64,000 bases of DNA from Vavraia culicis subsp. floridensis (lineage: Eukaryota; Microsporidia; Pleistophoridae): assembly GCF_000192795.1 (NCBI RefSeq), contig NW_007360605.1:174203-238202 (forward strand). Direction: 5' to 3'. Under the pieces are notes generated by a model. It saw nothing but the letters and a program-made list of their open reading frames with translations, did not search any database and was not told where the DNA came from. Position numbers and translations under genes: made by a program. This document shows, piece after piece, positions 31,612 through 41,331 of this stretch. Position 1 is the first letter of the stretch. Each line of letters begins with the position of its first letter.

Positions 31612-32049
31612 TTAAAGATCTTCTCTTTCTCTTCTACCTTCTTCTTTCATTTTTTCTTCTTGTTCTTTCTCTTCTTCCTCAGATTTCTCTTCATCCTTCA
31701 CTTTAACCTCATGATCAACATTTCCAGACTGAAATTTTGACTGCATCGCCGTCAACGCCTCCAAAAGCTGTCGTAGCTCTTCCGTCGGATCAGACTGTTC
31801 TTCCTTCTTAATCTCACCCTCCTCACTTGCCTTCTTGTATTTAGCTTTTATTTTCTCATATTCGGTCGTAGCCCTCTTCACGGCATCATCCTTCAGGCTG
31901 ACCAGGTAGACTACCGACCGCGAGTAATAGTCCTTAGCTGTCTGCACAATGTCGGAAAGACGCTTCCTGTAATCGCATTTCTCCTGTGTTTGTGTGGCAC
32001 AGTGTAGCGCCAGCAAGAAAAAAAATATGTGCGTCAGCTTCACTTTCAT
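31612..32049 (-). CDS. Secreted charged coiled-coil protein
   Basis: A 145-residue protein with a clear signal peptide (MKVKLTHIFFFLLALHCA, cleavage near residue 18). The remainder is strongly helical and charged, with lysine-rich and glutamate-rich runs ending EEKEQEEKMKEE. No family is recognised; it may be exported to the spore wall, the parasite surface or the host cell. The ATG at 32049 is preceded by CCCCC about 12 nt upstream, the housekeeping-type start signal. Confidence 0.72.
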   Translation of the reverse strand: MKVKLTHIFFFLLALHCATQTQEKCDYRKRLSDIVQTAKDYYSRSVVYLVSLKDDAVKRATTEYEKIKAKYKKASEEGEIKKEEQSDPTEELRQLLEALTAMQSKFQSGNVDHEVKVKDEEKSEEEEKEQEEKMKEEGRREREDL

Positions 32050-33054
32050 CTCTTTGGTAGGGGGTAAAAAAAGATTTTCTGAAATCTGTTAGAAGAATTT
32101 TTTGAGGGGAAAATAATTTTAAAAATGGTCTTCGATGAGCAGCTTGTGGCTGGTTCAAGCTCTTTCATAACATGGTAACAGAGAGTTGAAGTGAAACACA
32201 CGAATAAGTATTGTGTATCAATTCATCTGGGCCGGCTAATTGGTGCGGAGCTCTAACGAGTAACGAGCCGTTTAATTATCCTTTATTGCGATCAAATGCG
32301 GTTGTGCCAGGAAAGAGGTGAAAAAAATAAACGAGCGGGCTGATGCATCTGTCCGACTGACATTCCGTGTTTTTGCATATCTAACATGCCTTCGGCATCG
32401 GATTAGTGGAAGGAATTTAGCCGTGTGCACGGTTCTATCAAATATGGAACTGGGATGAAGGAAACGAAATAACCGGTCGGGCTGAAAACATAATACCTGC
32501 GTGTATTCAGACATTTGCTGTTTTAATTTTGATTCGAAATCATTTAGCGAATATAAACTGTTCATTTGCCTGAGGCACGAATAAAAATTATCGTTTGTCC
32601 CTGTAAAACGTAAGATCATTCGTTTGTCCCTGCAAAACGTAAGATCATGGTTTGAAACCCAATCTCCAAATACTACCAAGCGCCGGCCAAATACATTATT
32701 AACATGTAACAGTATATTCTATGCATGCTGTATCATGCCAATAAACATATTTCCATCGCAGAAATTTCTAAAATGTTTTAATCTGTTGATGTTGAAGAGC
32801 TAACTGATACCATAAATCAAGTGTTTGCTTGCACCTGATTTACGTTATCAGAGTACTTGTCGTATTGAAATGGTGTTAACACTTGTGATATAGCTTATGT
32901 ATCTTAATAGTATCCAATTTCTCGTTCATATCATATTCCTTTTGTTACAAAAGCATATTTGTTTATCTTCTCATGCCACAACACCTAAGCAACACGCTGT
33001 AATTTCTCTTAAAGTTTTAGCTTCATAATTTTTCTTTTTCTGTTCCCTCCACAG
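32050..33054. other. Intergenic with a 29-bp duplication
   Basis: Contains a two-copy 29-bp direct repeat (32591-32648) and, at 32941-32990, a segment similar to 3661-3710. A 135-codon minus-strand ORF across the repeat starts at TTG and was rejected. Confidence 0.6.
32591..32648. repeat. 29-bp tandem duplication
   Basis: Two adjacent 29-bp copies (core cgtttgtccctg-aaaacgtaag) differ at one base (tgtaaaa versus tgcaaaa). Confidence 0.9.
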
Positions 33055-33234
33055 ATGAAAATTCAGTACGAAGAGGATTCATCAAATTCGATCGAAATAA
33101 ACGACCCAGTAAATTACGATTTGGCGCTAGGTATCGCACTCTCGGAAAGTTTACATCGCAATGTAATTTCAACTCCTGTAATCGTTAAGAAAAGGGTTGA
33201 AGAGCGGTTAGATAGATTGCTACGTGAGAACTAA
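33055..33234 (+). CDS. 59-residue protein with a ubiquitin-interacting-motif-like helix
   Basis: A short ORF with a good start: ATG preceded by ttccctccacag, a C run of the housekeeping type. Residues around 20-34 (NYDLALGIALSESLH) fit the UIM pattern of a hydrophobic residue, two positions, Ala, three positions, Ser. The UIM's acidic run is reduced to a single Asp before the helix. The rest is a charged helix ending RVEERLDRLLREN. If real, it could bind ubiquitin, possibly as a small proteasome or endocytic factor. That function is inference from the motif alone. Confidence 0.55.
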   Translation: MKIQYEEDSSNSIEINDPVNYDLALGIALSESLHRNVISTPVIVKKRVEERLDRLLREN

Positions 33235-33985
33235 CGATAAGGTGTTTATAATACGGAAATTGCTAGCAATGTGCTGCGTAGTGTTTATTGTAATCGATCG
33301 GTTACGAGCAATATGGAAGATTATCATTTGATGGTGATTTGGACCAAGAAATGAACGAGCATGGTGGACAATAACCGATTGGAGAATCGTATTGAGCAGC
33401 TTTGGAGTGAAAAATGTAAAAGTGTTGGTCAAAAAGGCGACATTACTATCCCTCTATCTCAATATTAGTAAAATATCTTTCTCAGGCAGCAATTTACGTG
33501 ATTCGATCGAATCGCCCAGGACTCCGTTCATTGTACTGCAGCACATTTTCCAAGAAAAAAAATTAGTAAAAAATCCGAATGTTTATAAGCAATGTTACGG
33601 TTAGTAAGCAGTGCTGAATCCCTTCTCAACATAGTTCCCTATTCAACACCCATAGATGCTAAATATCCGGTAAAAAACTATTGATCAAAATTTTGAAGTG
33701 CAATATTGCACAAACGAGTCTATGATCCGTGATAGTGTTCGTATTATTGATGAAGTTTTTGTATTAAACATGCTGTTTATTAACTTTGATTAAACTACGG
33801 TCGCATACGCCAATTGCGATTTATGTACAATGCCTCCTCGTCATTTTTCCAATTATTAAAAGAATCACAATTTAAACTACAATCGTAGTAAACGCTCTGC
33901 GACACCATATGATTACTCCATAAGACAGAAGTATAAAACACAACTTCTTTCACGCCAAGTTCAAACATAGTTAGATGTGCATTCC
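33235..33985. other. Intergenic, nothing recognised
   Basis: Short ORFs only, without good starts. Confidence 0.6.
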
Positions 33986-34843
33986 TTAACATATCTCATC
34001 CCATGTGTCTTCCGAACTTTCATCTGACAACACACCATCGTGGCCTGAGAATTGGTTTAGAACAAAATCGATCATCCGCTTATAAAACTTGGTTCTCTTT
34101 GGTTTGGGCATTGCAGGTTTTTCGCATTTGTCACCAAAAGTTTCACCAGATGTGTTCTCAGAGGATGTTTTGTGTTCTTCATCAAGGATTTTACCAGACA
34201 TGTCTTCAGAGAACGTTTTCGACTCTTTAGAATAGGTGAAAATTTCTATAAATGGAGATTTATCTGCGTTCTCCTTCCATTTTACATATTTTTTGGTACT
34301 ATACGTATCTTTAAAACTTGATCTAATCAACGTATTTTGCACATATCTGTACTTATGATTCTTGAACCGTTTCAGTTCAACACCGATCTTCTCTGTGCTA
34401 TTTTCCGACAGATCAAAAGACTCATGACCAAAATTACTCCGAAAAAATGTCTTGAATTGTTTGCAAAGGCTGAGAGAAGCATGTCCGGAATGCATCGACT
34501 CGCTTTGAACGGCAGGTTCTATGCGTGTTGGATTAACTTTCTTCGTTTTCGATACCCAACAAGAATTTTTTGGGTTCTGAACTTGATTATTGTCGAGCTC
34601 TTTACCACTACTCGCAGTGTTTATTACATGATAAGTATAAAGGCGCGAAAACGAGCGCAAAGGGTTAGATTCAGCACATGAATTGCCACTATTTCCAATT
34701 TCACACTTCTCCTTCTTTCCATCGCTCTGCATCATCTCGTCTAATTCTTCTTCATTTCCTCCGAACGATATGCGTCGAACATGACCCGGAAGTGCGTTCA
34801 TGTGCACGATCTGCTCAGCAAGCAATATCAAAATGGAGTGCAT
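33986..34843 (-). CDS. Unknown protein with possible signal peptide
   Basis: A 285-residue protein from the first ATG of its ORF (34843). The N-terminus (MHSILILLAEQIVHMNALP) could be a weak signal peptide. The rest is hydrophilic, rich in Ser, Lys and Glu, with a repeated Glu-Asp-x-Ser-Gly pattern (SEDMSGKILDEEHK, then SENTSGETFGDKCEK) that looks like a short internal duplication. A TATA-like TATAAATA (34871-34878 on the minus strand) lies 27 nt before the ATG, longer than in other TATA-class genes. No family is recognised; probably lineage-specific. Confidence 0.6.
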   Translation of the reverse strand: MHSILILLAEQIVHMNALPGHVRRISFGGNEEELDEMMQSDGKKEKCEIGNSGNSCAESNPLRSFSRLYTYHVINTASSGKELDNNQVQNPKNSCWVSKTKKVNPTRIEPAVQSESMHSGHASLSLCKQFKTFFRSNFGHESFDLSENSTEKIGVELKRFKNHKYRYVQNTLIRSSFKDTYSTKKYVKWKENADKSPFIEIFTYSKESKTFSEDMSGKILDEEHKTSSENTSGETFGDKCEKPAMPKPKRTKFYKRMIDFVLNQFSGHDGVLSDESSEDTWDEIC

Positions 34844-35645
34844 CGTGTGACGGCGTCCATTCAACTCCTTTATTTATATTTTGATACTGCAGATAAGAGC
34901 AAATTGTGCAGTAAAAGGCACATACAACGGTACATACTGAACATGAAAAGAGATAAAAACACAGCATCTTAGTTTTGTAGCCTTCAGGGAATAAATGATA
35001 CAGCCAATTGGTGTAATGCTCAGTGGAGAAAAGAAAAATAAAATATTTTTAGTGAACCAAACTTTATTTACCGACGAGCAAGCAACAATCAAGACAAAAT
35101 GCCGAAATCTTCACAAAAGCACGCATTCTCATCAAAATAAATATAATCAGTAAAAAATATTCTTGTGAATGCAATTATCCTTACCACACATCCAAACCTG
35201 TCATATCAGTGAATAACAGAACGATCAGCTAGCCATATTTGGTAATGTTCATCTCCAACAATCGTTTTCATGCTAATTACACTGCAAACCATGTGCACAT
35301 GATAAAACATATTTGAACATTTGTTAATGACACGAATATCACTCCGTTTCAATACTTTTTTTAAAAGATATTCTCACACCTGTCATTAACTGAGTGAGAA
35401 AGCGTGTTGTGTTGAACACAAGATTTGTACGGGACTGGAGGTGTTCATGTACCCGGTTCAATTATGAGAATCATTAGAGCGTACATGCTAAAATTAGAAC
35501 ATCACCGAAATGTTCACTGCTAATCGTTTTTATTTCATTTAAATCTGGTAACTGATCGAATTAGCGCTGTCAAACGTTATACATGTCGCCAATTACAAAT
35601 TTCTTCAATTCCAAAGATATAAATAAAATAATTTTTGTGAATGAT
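34844..35645. other. Intergenic between divergent lineage-specific genes
   Basis: About 800 nt holding the two promoter regions. No other gene was seen. Confidence 0.6.
35616..35625 (+). promoter_or_regulatory. TATA box of the 35646 gene
   Basis: GATATAAATA ends 20 nt before the ATG at 35646. This favours that start over the upstream ATG at 35583. Confidence 0.5.
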
Positions 35646-36446
35646 ATGCGCTCATTTTTATATATTGTGATTTGTTATTGTGGATTGTACAGCAGGATTA
35701 AAGCATGTATATCCGGAAAAGGGACAAACAAAAAGCGTGATTCTGTCCGAGAATCGGTAGTGCCGCAGCACGCTAAGGTATACGGCAAGTACTTTTCTGG
35801 CAACCGGGGCGAAAGAATGCATCGCATATGCTCATCAGACTCACTCAATAATCCCAATGCATCAGAATCAATGTCTGAGATTGCAGTCCACCCGTGGCGT
35901 GCCAATGAAACTACCTCTAGTAACAGAGCATATGGGGCGCAACAGGGAGCATCAGGATCGTATAATACAGCGAGTTCGGGGCGAAATTCGCAATCACGAA
36001 TACGTTGTGAGGTAGCTACAGCTCGTGAAGGTGATTATGACAATCTTTCGCGCTCAAGACTCTACCAAAGCGCCACTGATAAGAGCATACTATCACGAGT
36101 GGATGAAGAACCAGCTCAAAACCTTCGTCAACATGAGCACGAAATACCCGAAGAAGCATCTAATCGTTGTGAAACAGGCAAAAAACGTGATGATATGGGG
36201 ACAATGTGTAAGAATTGCCACCAGCGTTCAGCTTATTGTACTATATTCACGCAAAAGAAAGGAGAACCGCTGATTGAGACTACCCGACAAAACAAAACGC
36301 CCATAAAAAGTACGTGTGATGATGAGTTGCAAACTCTACAGGCACTGCAACGACGTATAGATCAGAAAATGAGAAGTTTAGAAGAAGAGATTAATAGCAT
36401 ACATAGCAAGTTAGATAGACGTAAAAAAAACGATAAACGAATGTAA
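35646..36446 (+). CDS. Secreted or anchored coiled-coil protein, probably cut short by a frameshift
   Basis: From the ATG at 35646 the ORF codes 266 residues. It begins with a likely signal peptide (MRSFLYIVICYCGLYSRIKA), then a long Ser/Arg/Asn-rich region of low order and a C-terminal coiled coil (QRRIDQKMRSLEEEINSIHSK). The ATG at 35583 would bury the hydrophobic segment 21 residues in, and the TATA box fits 35646 better. A run of eight A at 36423-36430 comes just before the stop. In the frame that one base fewer would give, an ORF continues to 36747 with another coiled-coil stretch. The gene is therefore either disrupted, or read through the run, or carries a sequencing error. No family is recognised. 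Confidence 0.65.
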   Translation: MRSFLYIVICYCGLYSRIKACISGKGTNKKRDSVRESVVPQHAKVYGKYFSGNRGERMHRICSSDSLNNPNASESMSEIAVHPWRANETTSSNRAYGAQQGASGSYNTASSGRNSQSRIRCEVATAREGDYDNLSRSRLYQSATDKSILSRVDEEPAQNLRQHEHEIPEEASNRCETGKKRDDMGTMCKNCHQRSAYCTIFTQKKGEPLIETTRQNKTPIKSTCDDELQTLQALQRRIDQKMRSLEEEINSIHSKLDRRKKNDKRM

Positions 36447-36747
36447 GGCAAATATTACGTGGCGAAGAACTATTTTGGACGAAACAAATACCAAAATAGT
36501 GCAGAATCACGGTATTCATCATAATTATCCGTATGGTGACAAAGCAAGTCAATGCAAATCAAACGAACAAATGCAAATCGATGCCATAACTAGGGATTTG
36601 TTTGAATTTTATTCGTTTTTATGTAAAAACCTTGAAAAAAGTAAAGAAATAAGAATGCTTCTTGAAGAACAGTTTGATCGAATAATTCTTGACCATAACA
36701 CGTCTGTGAACAGTAGAATGCCATATAATAATTCATACTGGGTGTGA
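36447..36747 (+). pseudogene. Out-of-frame downstream part of the 35646 gene
   Basis: Open from just before the A run to the stop at 36747, with no ATG near its beginning. It encodes a polar segment and a helix rich in Leu and Glu (KSKEIRMLLEEQFDRII) that fits the coiled-coil character of the upstream ORF. The lack of a start codon, and its position directly past the homopolymer, suggest it belongs to the upstream gene. Confidence 0.5.
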
Positions 36748-37265
36748 TTCTTGTGGTTTAATACCAAAACTGTTCGTAACCAATTCAATTAAAGTGAGTG
36801 ATTTGTTCGGTATGTGAGTGTTTTTCAGGTTTAAGACGGTGTATTAAGTCAAAGGCAACGCGCTTTATAGAAACGGTGCCATATCAAATCATTACTTCGC
36901 TGTGTTATAGCAGATAACTAACTTACCGTAGTACCGTTAACGTTTGATCAGGAATAGATCACAGGAACTGCACGAAGTAGAAGGTGTAATCAGCTTTGGT
37001 CACATAAACTAAATTTAATGGCAAAATTTCTCACCAGGGCAAAATACGACCTGTTCTGTGACGGCACCTATAATAATTTGTTGTTGTGGTTGGATGAATA
37101 AATGAACTGCTTTTGGTAAAAAGGGAATAATCCTGAGGTACAAATCGTTCTTTTGCTGAGCTAATCACTGTGGTCCGTATGAGTAACTACGTACCAATCG
37201 TGTTGTTCCATTACTTGGCACGAGTTACAAGCTTAAATGCTGTTCCGATTCCTTTCAATCACAAC

Positions 37266-37303
37266 CTATAAAAACACGCGTATCAATTTCTACTGACCGG
37301 TCA
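37266..37303 (+). promoter_or_regulatory. CTATAAAA plus TGACCGGTCA module, copy 1
   Basis: CTATAAAA at 37266-37273 is followed after 20 nt by the perfect 10-bp palindrome TGACCGGTCA at 37294-37303. Operator-like, but no downstream gene is recognised. Confidence 0.4.
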
Positions 37304-37802
37304 AAAATTCAATCTATTTCTATCTTGGCAAGTGTTGTCATTGCTGATGTGCATGATGCTCTCCATAAGATCTAAGCTGATTATTTTCGAACGCTTTTGG
37401 ATGGCACAACCTCTCGGCCTTCCTTCACGCACTTGGTGCAACGAACCAATGCTTACCAGTTGATTGCAGAATACCAAGGAGCTTGTAAGTGTACCTACTA
37501 GGTGTGCATTAAAAACAGCTTTTCGATCCTCGATGTAATTTCCTGAAGTAATTGATATTTATGCTAAATTCAACGGAATACTCATTATTTAGGAGGTGTC
37601 AACAATAAAAGTACTGCAAACACGAGCAGCAACACCAAAACTGGATCATTGGTCTGATGAATAAAATATTTGTTAAAAAGAGAACTTTATGTAAAAACTG
37701 CTATGTGAATGCTGTGTAACGCGTGAACAAACGAAGAATAGGATACACAACTGAATAAAATAGTCTTTTAGATAAAAATGTTGGTCATTTGCTATGAGTG
37801 CG

Positions 37803-37835
37803 CTATAAAACGGCTCAACTCTCTATGACCGGTCA
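37803..37835 (+). promoter_or_regulatory. CTATAAAA plus TGACCGGTCA module, copy 2
   Basis: CTATAAAA at 37803-37810 is followed after 15 nt by the same palindrome at 37826-37835. Confidence 0.4.
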
Positions 37836-38389
37836 GGGCAAAAATTTTTTACACATCAAAATTGTAAAAATTTTGCTGTGATTGTATCGGGCATACAACA
37901 CGGGTTTTACGCGTGTGAATGCCTTTCAAGTGAAAATCTTTTCATGAACATTTTTATTCCTGCACGACACATTGCCGCTTTCTATTGGTTTACTTTGCAT
38001 TAACGTAATGTTCACGACTTTTATTTGCTCAAGGTTGATGATATTCACAAAAAGACGTTCCTTTGGATGACCGTGAGTGTCGAATGACGAGTGCTGTCGA
38101 CCAAAATTTTTGTCTTAGAGATCAATAAAATATTACAGGTTGAGGAAATGTGCTGTGTACGTGAAACATGATCTGTACCAGTAAGAGTAAAAATATTTTG
38201 GCGCGGTGTTGGAGCGTTCTGCACCCAACGCTCTGCTCTGCTGTAGTCAAAGCGTGCACGCTGAATAGCTTGTGCAGCTGTCACAGGTAATGCTGTAATT
38301 TTTCCCAAATCATCCTTTGATTCGTGCCCTTTATCGCATCAGTTCTTCTATAAACGTCTTTATGACATTTTCCCCCTTAAAAGCGGAAA

Positions 38390-39271
38390 ATGAAGATCAC
38401 CGTCCACGAGGACCATGTGCGCATTCTGAAAGAGCGGGCCGAACAGCAGCGGAAAGACACCGACATCCTTCTGAGGTACACACCCGCACAACTCACCGAC
38501 ATACTTGCAGTCGATCTTTACTTCCTTCTCAACGTGCAAGAATATAGAAGAATTCCTATTCCGTCAAACGTTCTATTTTTGCGCTACAGGGAGCGTATAG
38601 TCCGATATCACCCGAACTATCACGACGATCGCGTGTTCATGGCCATACGAAACGGCTACGAAATACTGAAAAGCACCTTTTGGAAGAAAAAGTACGACGA
38701 CTATTTCGTTGATGAGATTTGCGTGGAGGACAAAAACTACGGCGCAGAGTTCTACGAATTCTTTGGCAGATATTTCGAGAACATGCGAGTTTTTGCGAAG
38801 GGTGAGGCGCCTGTGCTCGGCGACCCGGGCACGCCGTTGGAACAGGTCGAAAGATTCTACGCTTTTTGGAAGAATTTTGAGAGCACGAGGAGCTTTGACT
38901 TCATTGCGTATCATCCGGAATACGAGAAGATGAGCAGCTTTGAGAGGAGCAATCACGATAGCAAGTACAGAAAGGAGAAGAAGACGCTCTTCAATCAGCA
39001 TGTGATCGAGGTGCGCAGTAGTGCTGCGGTGTGCCAGCGCAATGATCCGAGAATAAAAAGAGAAAAGGTTTTCGTGGATCCCTCGCTGGTGTGCAACGGC
39101 TGGTCCGAGAACGATGTTGTCCTGCTCAAGAGACTCACAAAAAAGTACCGGGCCGGCAACATAGTTGACTGGAAGAGGGTTGTGAGGGATTTCAAAATGG
39201 AAAACGGAGCGAGAAAGAGCATGAAGGATCTTCTGGTCAAGAACACGCAGATTGAGAGACTGTGCAAGTGA
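38390..39271 (+). CDS. ZUO1: Zuotin (ribosome-associated J protein) with SANT domain
   Basis: A 293-residue zuotin/DNAJC2-type protein. The family works at the ribosome exit tunnel with Hsp70 partners on nascent chains. A J-like segment spans about 45-110 but has HPN at 74-76 where active J domains have HPD. The zuotin homology region is clear: LGDPGTPLEQVERFYAFWKN around 143-162, then RSFDF and NDPRIKREK. A single SANT/Myb-like domain closes the protein (WSENDVVLLKRLTKKY from 238), as in animal DNAJC2, which has two. It is shorter than yeast Zuo1 (433). The ATG is preceded by CCCCC about 15 nt upstream. Confidence 0.88.
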   Translation: MKITVHEDHVRILKERAEQQRKDTDILLRYTPAQLTDILAVDLYFLLNVQEYRRIPIPSNVLFLRYRERIVRYHPNYHDDRVFMAIRNGYEILKSTFWKKKYDDYFVDEICVEDKNYGAEFYEFFGRYFENMRVFAKGEAPVLGDPGTPLEQVERFYAFWKNFESTRSFDFIAYHPEYEKMSSFERSNHDSKYRKEKKTLFNQHVIEVRSSAAVCQRNDPRIKREKVFVDPSLVCNGWSENDVVLLKRLTKKYRAGNIVDWKRVVRDFKMENGARKSMKDLLVKNTQIERLCK

Positions 39272-40518
39272 ATAGCGTGCATAGGCGGTCTTTACACTAA
39301 ATTTCTTTTCTATTTAAGTGTTTGTCGTGCTCAGCACGTTACTTTGTTGTACAATCTGTTCCTTAGGATGTGGTGCAACTCCCTGCTCAACTGTTGTGAG
39401 CCTGTCGATTGCTGTTGTGTGTGCGATAGCTGAGGAACCGTACGATCGAAGTAGAGCGCTACTACCAATACGCGATCTCTTGGGCGTTTTTTAATCGTTC
39501 ATTGCAGCCCGTTTCACTACCTCGTCAGGCCATCGATTTGCAATTTAAATTAAATTTACTTATCACTTCAATTTTTCGTTGCCACCTGTCCGCTGTGGAT
39601 GTGATAGAATGCACGGAATGTATGATATATCCGGGCCGCTCCTCGCTACATGACGGCTGCATCACCACACGCAATTAAACGGCCCAGTTACTCACACAAA
39701 GCCAATTCTTCTGCATTCTAGGTATATTTTATTTGTGGGACATACGATGAGCACTAAGATCCTTGTTACGTTTGTTACTCAGAGCGGGTTAATATATCCG
39801 TTGTTCTAATCTTTTTGCAGGTCCTTAATACGCATTATAGACAATCCCATCCGTTGTTCTAATCTTTTTGCAGGTCCTTAATACGCATTATAGACAATCC
39901 CATCCGTTGTTCTAATCTTTTTGCAGGTCCTTAATACGCATTATAGACAATCATTGCAACTACCGGGTGTATTAAAGCTCACAAAGCCATTTTTATCTTT
40001 TTTGTGCTTCAATGGGGCATTTGTACTATTCGTTTAGCAAATACACGCATGAGAACGCGTATTGGTACCAGATACAGCCTTTTACCGTCTATTATCCGAA
40101 TAAAAATTTCGCAATCGTTGTGTGTCTGTTCATACCGCAGTTTTCCTCTGTTTATTCCGCTGGTGCCTCTTCTCTATTTGTCAGCTCTCGCCTTACTACT
40201 CAATCGTAGCACTCAGTCAAAGTTTACTACTTAAAGCCCTTGGCGTACTTCTTTGTTCACCAAAACTTGTTTATCCATCTCTCCTCAAAGTGCGCCCAGC
40301 AACTCGTTAATAACCCAGAAAATAACAAAAATACATTTGTGCACAGCCCACTACAACACACCTGTTGAGCTGTCTTACCGTGCATAGCACCTGAATAACC
40401 GGCTGTTTATGAAGATTATCGCTCCTAATTCCTCTAGCTGCGCAGAAAAACCCTTTTTCCGGATTGGAGCACCGTGTTCCCTCCGATCAAAAAATATTCT
40501 ACTGTAGCCCCTCAACAC
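39272..40518. other. Intergenic with a 53-bp repeat
   Basis: Holds the 53-bp array (39798-39952). An ATG ORF at 40012-40209 (65 codons, tyrosine-rich start) lacks a start signal and is not supported. Confidence 0.6.
39798..39952. repeat. 53-bp tandem repeat, 2.9 copies
   Basis: Units start at 39798, 39851 and 39904 (core tctttttgcaggtccttaat). They are identical where they overlap, and the third stops four bases short. Confidence 0.93.
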
Positions 40519-41331
40519 ATGCTCGCAGACTTTCACCAAACAATAAAAAAATCCTTGGCAGAGAAAGACAAGTCCCTGCACCTCAAAAAACTGTTCCTAT
40601 ATCTGGAAAAAGATCCTTTATCCTCATACGAGTTCTGGTCGGTGGATGAAATACCGTTTCTTATACTGCAAGAACTTACGACACCTTTTTCGCAGCTATC
40701 GCTGCCCGAGATAGAAAACAAGTCATTTGCCGATGTTATCACGGTCCTAAACATTCTGCAGATCATTGTTACCGATAAGAACGTAAGAGAGGACTTCCTG
40801 AACGCACAGTATCCGTTCTACATTTACCCGTACCTGAACACCAACAGCCTAAACAACCAATTCGAAAGTCTGAGAATTGCTGGATTAGGAGTGATCGGCC
40901 AGCTGCTAAAGGATGATGATAAGAAGACAGCATTGTACCTCCAGAACACAGAGATAGTGCCGCTCACACTCAAGATCATGGATATTGGCAGTGTAGTATC
41001 AAAGAAGATAGCAACGTACATTTTTCTCAAGATAATAGGAAGCGATGAGGGACTGGAATACGCGTGCCAGACATTCGAACGGTTCATTGCAATCAGCGTG
41101 ATCCTTAACTCGATGGTCATGCAGCTGCTTGAGAACATGGACAAAAACTTGCTCAAGAGCGTGCTGCGCTGCTATGTCAGACTGGTCAACCAGGACAATG
41201 TGCGGATAAGCTACGCTTCCAAGCCACCAGAAGCGTTGTACAGCCGGGAGATGGCAAAGATAATTGAGGATGACAAGGACATACGTGAGCTATTCTCTCT
41301 CTTCAAAAAAATTATTAATAACTCCCATTAA
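40519..41331 (+). CDS. CAF40: Caf40/CNOT9 (Rcd1), CCR4-NOT subunit
   Basis: A 270-residue Rcd1-family armadillo-repeat protein, the CNOT9/Caf40 subunit of the CCR4-NOT complex that controls mRNA deadenylation and decay. Conserved blocks include PFYIYPYLNT, LRIAGLGVIGQLLK, TEIVPLTLKIMDIGS, SKKIATYIFLKII, ACQTFERF and LKSVLRCYVRL, which cover almost the whole family alignment. The true start is the ATG at 40519, directly after gcccctcaacac; the ORF continues upstream only to a GTG. The yeast N-terminal glutamine-rich extension is absent. Confidence 0.95.
   Translation: MLADFHQTIKKSLAEKDKSLHLKKLFLYLEKDPLSSYEFWSVDEIPFLILQELTTPFSQLSLPEIENKSFADVITVLNILQIIVTDKNVREDFLNAQYPFYIYPYLNTNSLNNQFESLRIAGLGVIGQLLKDDDKKTALYLQNTEIVPLTLKIMDIGSVVSKKIATYIFLKIIGSDEGLEYACQTFERFIAISVILNSMVMQLLENMDKNLLKSVLRCYVRLVNQDNVRISYASKPPEALYSREMAKIIEDDKDIRELFSLFKKIINNSH

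Larger units (their letters stand above)
36748..38389. other. Intergenic with two TATA-plus-palindrome modules
   Basis: No convincing ORF in 1.6 kb. Two similar modules (37266-37303 and 37803-37835) each have CTATAAAA followed by the palindrome TGACCGGTCA. A run of C before the zuotin ATG lies at the end of the interval. Confidence 0.6.

Noticed and set aside
32272..32679. 135-codon minus-strand ORF over the 29-bp duplication
   Set aside because: Its start is TTG, and the repeat keeps the frame open only briefly. Composition is not protein-like.
40012..40209. 65-codon ATG ORF with a tyrosine-rich start
   Set aside because: No C run or TATA box at the usual spacing, and no recognisable family. 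Too weak to call a gene.
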